Part shown: in pieces, positions 59,823 to 64,000 of the stretch | How positions within the stretch are numbered: the first letter of the stretch is position 1 | Layout of the letters: each line of letters begins with the position of its first letter | Origin: Limimaricola sp. | Lineage (GTDB): Bacteria > Pseudomonadota > Alphaproteobacteria > Rhodobacterales > Rhodobacteraceae | Assembly (NCBI RefSeq): GCF_016125575.1 | Contig: NZ_WGLM01000005.1 | Coordinates: 248,001-312,000 of the forward strand | Length of the DNA stretch: 64,000 nucleotides | Direction: 5' to 3' | Translations under genes and position numbers: made by a program | The notes under the pieces: generated by a model | The model's database searches: none | Seen by the model: only the letters and a program-made list of their open reading frames with translations | Told to the model about the DNA's origin: nothing

Positions 59823-60605
59823 ATGATCGTTGTCGAAGACTTGCACAAGCATTTCGGCGGCTTCCATGCCGTCGACGGTGCATCACTGAAGATCACACCG
59901 GGATCCATCACCGGGCTGATCGGCCCGAACGGCGCAGGAAAGACCACCCTTTTCAACGTGATCGCTGGCGTTCTTCAACCAACGTCCGGGCGGGTGACGA
60001 TGGACGGCGTCGACATCACCGGGCTTCCGCCACATGACCTTTTCCATCGGGGCCTGCTACGGACTTTCCAGATCGCACATGAATTCTCGTCGATGACGGT
60101 GCGCGAGAACCTGATGATGGTGCCCGCCGGCCAGTCGGGTGAAACAGTGTGGAACACGTGGTTTGCCCGTGGTCGTATCGCCCGCGAGGAACGCGCCCTG
60201 CGCGACAAGGCCGACGAAGTGCTGGATTTCCTGACCATCAGCCATCTGCGCGAAGAGAAGGCCGGCAACCTGTCCGGCGGCCAGAAAAAGCTGCTGGAGC
60301 TGGGCCGCACGATGATGGTCGATGCCAAGATCGTCTTTCTCGACGAGGTCGGCGCAGGTGTGAACCGCACGCTCCTGAACACGATCGGCGACGCGATCGT
60401 GCGATTGAACAAGGAACGCAATTACACCTTCGTCGTGATCGAGCACGACATGGATTTCATTGGCCGCATCTGCGACCCGGTCATCTGCATGGCCGAGGGC
60501 AAGGTTCTGGCCGAAGGCACACTGGACGAGATCAAGGCCAACGAGCACGTGATCGAGGCCTACCTGGGCACCGGGCTGAAGAACAAGGATAAGGTAGGCG
60601 CATGA
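59823..60605 (+). CDS. livG: branched-chain amino-acid-type ABC transporter ATPase LivG
   Basis: A 260-residue ATPase with Walker A GPNGAGKTTLF near residue 37, NVIAGVLQPTSGRVTMDG, signature LSGGQKKLLELGR and Walker B VFLDEVGAGVN. In the Walker B region the usual DEPxAG is DEVGAG. An in-frame ATG nine codons upstream is an alternative start; MIVVEDLHKHFGG is the usual beginning. The stop overlaps the livF start (ATGA). Confidence 0.88.
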   Translation: MIVVEDLHKHFGGFHAVDGASLKITPGSITGLIGPNGAGKTTLFNVIAGVLQPTSGRVTMDGVDITGLPPHDLFHRGLLRTFQIAHEFSSMTVRENLMMVPAGQSGETVWNTWFARGRIAREERALRDKADEVLDFLTISHLREEKAGNLSGGQKKLLELGRTMMVDAKIVFLDEVGAGVNRTLLNTIGDAIVRLNKERNYTFVVIEHDMDFIGRICDPVICMAEGKVLAEGTLDEIKANEHVIEAYLGTGLKNKDKVGA

Positions 60606-61432
60606 GCGACAAGGACCCCCTTCAGGACGACCGCGGCAACAAGGACATCAGCATCACCAACCCTTCCGGCCGCGGCGAGATCCCGACGACGCTGCGCAGC
60701 GGCGCAACCTCGAAGGTGGATGGCGAGCCGTTTCTGGTCGGCGAGAACATGACAGGCGGCTATGGCCGCGGTCCTGACATCCTGAACGATTGCACCGTGG
60801 CCGTGGACCGGGGCGAAATCGCCGTGATCGTCGGCCCCAACGGCGCGGGCAAGTCGACCGCGATGAAGGCGATCTTCGGCATGCTTAACATGCATGGCGG
60901 GCGCGTGGTGCTGGATGGCGAGGATATCAGCGCGCTCAGCCCGCAGGACCGGGTGGCGCGCGGCATGGGTTTCGTGCCGCAGGTGCGCAACATCTTCCCC
61001 TCGATGACGGTGGAAGAAAACCTGGAAATGGGCGCCTTCATCCGCCGCGACGATTTCCGTACGACAATGGAGCAGGTCTACGACCTGTTTCCGATCCTGA
61101 AGGAAAAGCGCCGTCAGCCCGCGGGCGAGCTTTCGGGCGGGCAGCGCCAGCAGGTGGCGGTGGGTCGTGCCCTTATGACGCAGCCCAAGGTGCTGATGCT
61201 TGACGAGCCGACCGCAGGCGTCAGCCCGATCGTCATGGACGAACTTTTCGACCGCATTATCGAGGTGGCACGCACCGGCATCCCGATCCTGATGGTCGAG
61301 CAGAACGCGCGACAGGCGCTAGAGATTGCGGACAAGGGATATGTCCTTGTCACCGGGCGCAACGCCCATACCGGCACCGGCAAGGAATTGCTGGCCGATC
61401 CCGAGGTCCGCCGCTCGTTCCTTGGAGGATGA
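60602..61432 (+). CDS. livF: branched-chain amino-acid-type ABC transporter ATPase LivF with N-terminal extension
   Basis: A 276-residue ATPase. Walker A is GPNGAGKSTAM near residue 79, the signature ELSGGQRQQVAVGRAL, Walker B VLMLDEPTAGVS, and the switch His is replaced by EQN as in LivF proteins. The first 45 or so residues are a polar extension (with DDRGNKDISITNPSGRGEIP) not found in standard LivF. The ATGA overlap with livG supports this start. Downstream are three unexpected small genes before the permeases. Confidence 0.88.
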   Translation: MSDKDPLQDDRGNKDISITNPSGRGEIPTTLRSGATSKVDGEPFLVGENMTGGYGRGPDILNDCTVAVDRGEIAVIVGPNGAGKSTAMKAIFGMLNMHGGRVVLDGEDISALSPQDRVARGMGFVPQVRNIFPSMTVEENLEMGAFIRRDDFRTTMEQVYDLFPILKEKRRQPAGELSGGQRQQVAVGRALMTQPKVLMLDEPTAGVSPIVMDELFDRIIEVARTGIPILMVEQNARQALEIADKGYVLVTGRNAHTGTGKELLADPEVRRSFLGG

Positions 61433-61438
61433 GGTTCC

Positions 61439-61867
61439 GTGTGGAAATTATGGGCACTCGTCGGGATGGTTTTTGCAGCCATCTCGGGGATGGCGGCTTG
61501 GGTCGGCTGGCAGGTGCTGTCACAGCAGCGCGCCGATGCCGCGCGCACCTATCCGACGCTGGCGTGCCATTTCGAGACTTGGTGCGAGGCGTACGACTGC
61601 ACCGTGCCGCGCCCGGCCGATTTCCGGATCACCCCGCGCGGAGCGTTCGACCGGTCCTACCTGTGGATGCCTCCCTGGAACACCCAGATGTCCAGCATTT
61701 CGGGCGAGGGGCAGATTACCTGGCTGCCGTCGCAAACCGGGCTGGGCAGCATGGACCTGACGGTGAAGGACACCGGAGAGATGACGCTGGCGTGGCGCCG
61801 CACGCCGGGCAGCGACCGGGTCGACGCGACCGGCTCCGGCACCTGCGTACCCGGGCCCGAGGCATGA
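61439..61867 (+). CDS. small membrane-anchored hypothetical protein in the liv operon
   Basis: A 142-residue protein beginning at GTG six bases after livF, with GGAGGATGAGG as the ribosome site. An N-terminal helix (LWALVGMVFAAISGMAAWVG) would anchor a periplasmic domain containing TLACHFETWCEAYDC and, late, CVPGPEA. The domain looks beta-rich (SGEGQITWLPSQTGLGSMDL). No known family recognised. It shares with the next two genes a short strand-Cys motif (L-x-C). The stop overlaps the next start as ATGA. Confidence 0.7.
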   Translation: MWKLWALVGMVFAAISGMAAWVGWQVLSQQRADAARTYPTLACHFETWCEAYDCTVPRPADFRITPRGAFDRSYLWMPPWNTQMSSISGEGQITWLPSQTGLGSMDLTVKDTGEMTLAWRRTPGSDRVDATGSGTCVPGPEA

Positions 61868-62250
61868 GAGCTGCAAGCCTGATCATGCTGGCGCTTGGCC
61901 TCGCCCCTGCCCCGCTTCTGGCGGAAGGCGCGCGCATCACCTTGACCTGCACCGCGACGAAAGCCTGCGATGCCGCGGGCAGTTGCGCCCCCGACAGCAT
62001 GCAGACCAGCTTTACCTTTGCCCCGGCGACTGTCGATGACACGGGCGCAGGCGCCTATGACCTGACCCATGACGGCGCCGCCCTGACTGCCACCGCACTG
62101 TCGCGCCTCGGCCCCTTCGCATGGTCCGCGGGCCCCGACGACAGCGAGGCGCTGCTGGTCACAGGCGCGGCGCAGGCGCTGTGGCAGGTTCTGACCCCTT
62201 CGACGGGCACCAGCACACTGCATTTTCTTGCCTGCGAGGTAACCCAATGA
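61864..62250 (+). CDS. small periplasmic hypothetical protein A in the liv operon
   Basis: A 128-residue protein with a Sec signal peptide (LIMLALGLAPAPLLAEG, cleavage near residue 20). The mature start reads ARITLTCTATKACDAAGSC, giving several cysteines and a predicted beta-sandwich-like pattern, with FLACEVTQ at the C-terminus. Function unknown. It is coupled on both sides by four-base overlaps, so it must be co-translated with the transporter genes and may assist ligand capture or the binding protein. Confidence 0.72.
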   Translation: MRAASLIMLALGLAPAPLLAEGARITLTCTATKACDAAGSCAPDSMQTSFTFAPATVDDTGAGAYDLTHDGAALTATALSRLGPFAWSAGPDDSEALLVTGAAQALWQVLTPSTGTSTLHFLACEVTQ

Positions 62251-62633
62251 TCACCCGAACGCTGACCCTTGCCGCCTGTCTTCTGGCCCCCGCACTGGCC
62301 CCCGAACTGGCAACCGCGCAAACCGCGCAGCCCGCCGTCACGACACTGCTGACCTGCACCTTCGGCAACGACACGGTGACGCTGGTGGATGGCGGGGCCG
62401 GCAAGAAACTGCAAGTCGGCGGGCTTTACTACGATGCGGCCTTCCGGCCGGCCGGGTCCGATGGCGGCGTCGCGGCAATCTTCACGATGCTCGACTACGG
62501 CCCGATGATGATTGCGGTCGAGAACAAGACACAAGACGGCAGTCACGTGGCCCAGATCTCGGCCGCCGCGCGCACCGATAACGGCATCACCACCAAAAGC
62601 ACGATGGGCACCTGCACCGAAGGGGCGAACTGA
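62247..62633 (+). CDS. small periplasmic hypothetical protein B in the liv operon
   Basis: A 128-residue protein with a Sec signal peptide (TLTLAACLLAPALAPELATA). The mature part has TTLLTCTFGNDTVTLVDGG, resembling the TLTCT start of the preceding protein, and a C-terminal STMGTCTEGAN, suggesting one disulfide. Same length as protein A, so an ancient duplication is possible. Its stop overlaps the livH start by one base. Function unknown. Confidence 0.72.
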   Translation: MITRTLTLAACLLAPALAPELATAQTAQPAVTTLLTCTFGNDTVTLVDGGAGKKLQVGGLYYDAAFRPAGSDGGVAAIFTMLDYGPMMIAVENKTQDGSHVAQISAAARTDNGITTKSTMGTCTEGAN

Positions 62634-63643
62634 TGGATCTTCTCAACGCGTTTATCACGCTGATGAACTACGTGATCATACCGGGCGCCTCCTATGGCGC
62701 GCAATTGTCACTGGGCGCACTCGGGGTCACGCTGATCTACGGCATCCTGCGATTTTCGAACTTCGCCCATGGCGACACGATGGCCTTCGGCACAATGGTG
62801 ACCATTCTGGTCACATGGTGGTTCCAGTCGATGGGCATGCATCTGTGGGTGCTTCCCACGGCGCTGCTGGCCCTGCCCTTCGGCATTATCGCCACGTCGC
62901 TTTTCGTGCTGGGCACGGACAGGGCCGTCTACCGATTTTACCGGGCGCGAAAGGCAGCGCCGGTGATCCTTGTGATCGTGTCGATGGGCGTGATGTTCAT
63001 CACCAACGGCATCGTGCGGATCATCATCGGCACCGAAGAACAGAATTTCCTCGACGGGACGCGCTTCATCATTTCGGCACGTACCTTCAAGGAGATGACC
63101 GGCCTGCCCGAAGGTCTGGCGTTCAAGACAACGCAAGGTCTGACGATCGTGACCGCGGTCATCGTGGTGGCGGTGCTGTTCTGGTTTCTCAACAAGACCC
63201 GGACCGGCAAATCGATGCGCGCCTTTTCCGATAACGAGGATCTTGCCCTGCTTTCGGGCATCAACCCCGAGAAGGTGGTGACCGTGACATGGATCATCGT
63301 CGCGGGGCTGGCGACCATTGCGGGCGTGCTTTACGGCCTCGACAAGTCGTTCAAGCCCTTCACCTACTTCCAGTTGTTGCTACCGATTTTCGCGGCCGCC
63401 ATTGTTGGTGGCCTCGGCAACCCGCTGGGCGCCATCGCAGGCGGCTTCGTGATCGCGTTTTCCGAGGTCACCGTGACCTACGCGTGGAAGAAGGTGCTGG
63501 TCTATGCCCTGCCAAATGGCTGGGGGCCTGATGGCCTCTCGCAACTTCTGTCGACCGATTACAAGTTCGCGGTCAGCTTCGCGATCCTGGTGATCGTGCT
63601 TCTGTTCAAGCCTACGGGCCTCTTCAAGGGACAATCGGTATGA
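62633..63643 (+). CDS. livH: branched-chain amino-acid-type ABC transporter permease LivH
   Basis: A 336-residue permease with eight or so helices. GILRFSNFAHGDTMAFG near residue 37 is the LivH/UrtB signature, and the cytoplasmic loop MRAFSDNEDLALLSGINPEK is the ATPase contact. A GGLGNPLGAIAGG segment lies in the last third. It forms the membrane pore with LivM. Start and stop both overlap neighbours (1 and 4 bases). Confidence 0.92.
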   Translation: MDLLNAFITLMNYVIIPGASYGAQLSLGALGVTLIYGILRFSNFAHGDTMAFGTMVTILVTWWFQSMGMHLWVLPTALLALPFGIIATSLFVLGTDRAVYRFYRARKAAPVILVIVSMGVMFITNGIVRIIIGTEEQNFLDGTRFIISARTFKEMTGLPEGLAFKTTQGLTIVTAVIVVAVLFWFLNKTRTGKSMRAFSDNEDLALLSGINPEKVVTVTWIIVAGLATIAGVLYGLDKSFKPFTYFQLLLPIFAAAIVGGLGNPLGAIAGGFVIAFSEVTVTYAWKKVLVYALPNGWGPDGLSQLLSTDYKFAVSFAILVIVLLFKPTGLFKGQSV

Positions 63644-64000
63644 CCCTGAAAAACATCCTCTATTTCGCTTTCGTCGCGGCGCTCTTCATCGGCACCGGGA
63701 TATTGCAAAGCTGGAACCTCGCACTGAGCGTGCTGAACTACGCAATCATCTCGGCGGTGATGGCGCAGGGCGTCAACATGCAATGGGGGTACGCGGGCCT
63801 GTTCAACACCGGCGTCATGGGTTTCGTGGCGCTGGGTGGTCTTGCCGTCGTGCTGACCTCGGCCGCCCCGGTTCCCGATGCATGGGCCGCTGGCGGGCCG
63901 CGTATTCTGGGCGCGCTGGTGCTGGGCGCCCTGATCATCGGCCTGGCGATCTTTCTCTACAAGCGAATGCACAAGGGGCGCGCGCGCAACCTGACCATGC
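63640..64000 (+). CDS. livM: branched-chain amino-acid-type ABC transporter permease LivM (3' end cut by window edge)
   Basis: The first 120 residues of a LivM-type permease. Hydrophobic helices start at residue 8, and GVNMQWGYAGLFNTGVMGFVALGG near 45-68 matches the conserved LivM segment (usually NLxxGYAGQxSLG), here with FNTG. Its ATG overlaps the livH stop as ATGA. The rest of the gene is beyond the window. Confidence 0.9.
   Translation, partial: MTLKNILYFAFVAALFIGTGILQSWNLALSVLNYAIISAVMAQGVNMQWGYAGLFNTGVMGFVALGGLAVVLTSAAPVPDAWAAGGPRILGALVLGALIIGLAIFLYKRMHKGRARNLTM

Overview
The window is a GC-rich chromosomal stretch from an alphaproteobacterium, most likely a member of Rhodobacterales/Rhodobacteraceae. 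The evidence is the style of the gene content rather than a database match: an RTX plus Hint surface protein, a cysteine-free HemB, a phoR-pstSCAB-phoUB cluster, two fused dimethylglycine/sarcosine-type dehydrogenases, a class II DAHP synthase, and dense ATGA/GTGA stop-start overlaps. I see no transposase, integrase, prophage or CRISPR array; apart from two small-protein clusters it reads as ordinary core and catabolic chromosome.

Layout. 1-3.1 kb: arginine/ornithine catabolism (ocd fragment, arginase) divergent from an Lrp/AsnC regulator, then dsbB and a DedA/YqaA-like protein. 3.3-6.6 kb: tRNA-Leu(CAA), an APH-fold kinase, and a Gly/Thr/Ser-rich RTX protein ending in a Hint domain. 6.6-11.6 kb: two head-to-head FAD/GcvT fusion dehydrogenases. 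11.7-18 kb: SYLF lipoprotein, hemB, a small membrane protein, mfd, a small Cys-rich exported protein. 17.8-25.1 kb: two-helix K+ channel, DsbA-like protein, acyl-CoA ligase, XRE-cupin regulator, aqpS-arsC pair, aldo/keto reductase, YejA-like binding protein. 25.2 kb: a candidate free-standing small RNA.

The most unusual region is 26.2-29.1 kb. Seven tandem genes encode tiny proteins, each with a different signal peptide, a nearly invariant proline-bearing segment, a Ser4 linker and one transmembrane helix. One gene for a complete Fe(II)/2-oxoglutarate prolyl-4-hydroxylase-like enzyme sits inside the same co-directional run. I infer a possible modification system for small membrane proteins; this is untested.

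29-34.5 kb: LysE/ArgO-type exporter, DUF502 protein, psuG-psuK, then rpsB-tsf. 34.6-44 kb: a sugar-acid cassette (gluconokinase, 5-ketogluconate reductase, idonate 5-dehydrogenase, HIBADH-like enzyme, GlcG-like protein, SMP-30 lactonase, LacI regulator, ribose-type ABC importer) with four copies of a GTTAYCGRTAAC-type operator in its divergent promoters (one degenerate). 44-51.2 kb: the phosphate regulon, with a clear three-repeat Pho box before pstS. 51.3-57.1 kb: PLP transsulfuration-family enzyme, gamma carbonic anhydrase, gmk, yicC, a PAS_5-type protein and class II aroG. 57.3-64 kb: a GlxA/GbdR-like AraC regulator and a branched-chain amino-acid-type ABC operon that carries three extra small exported or anchored proteins; livM is cut by the window end.
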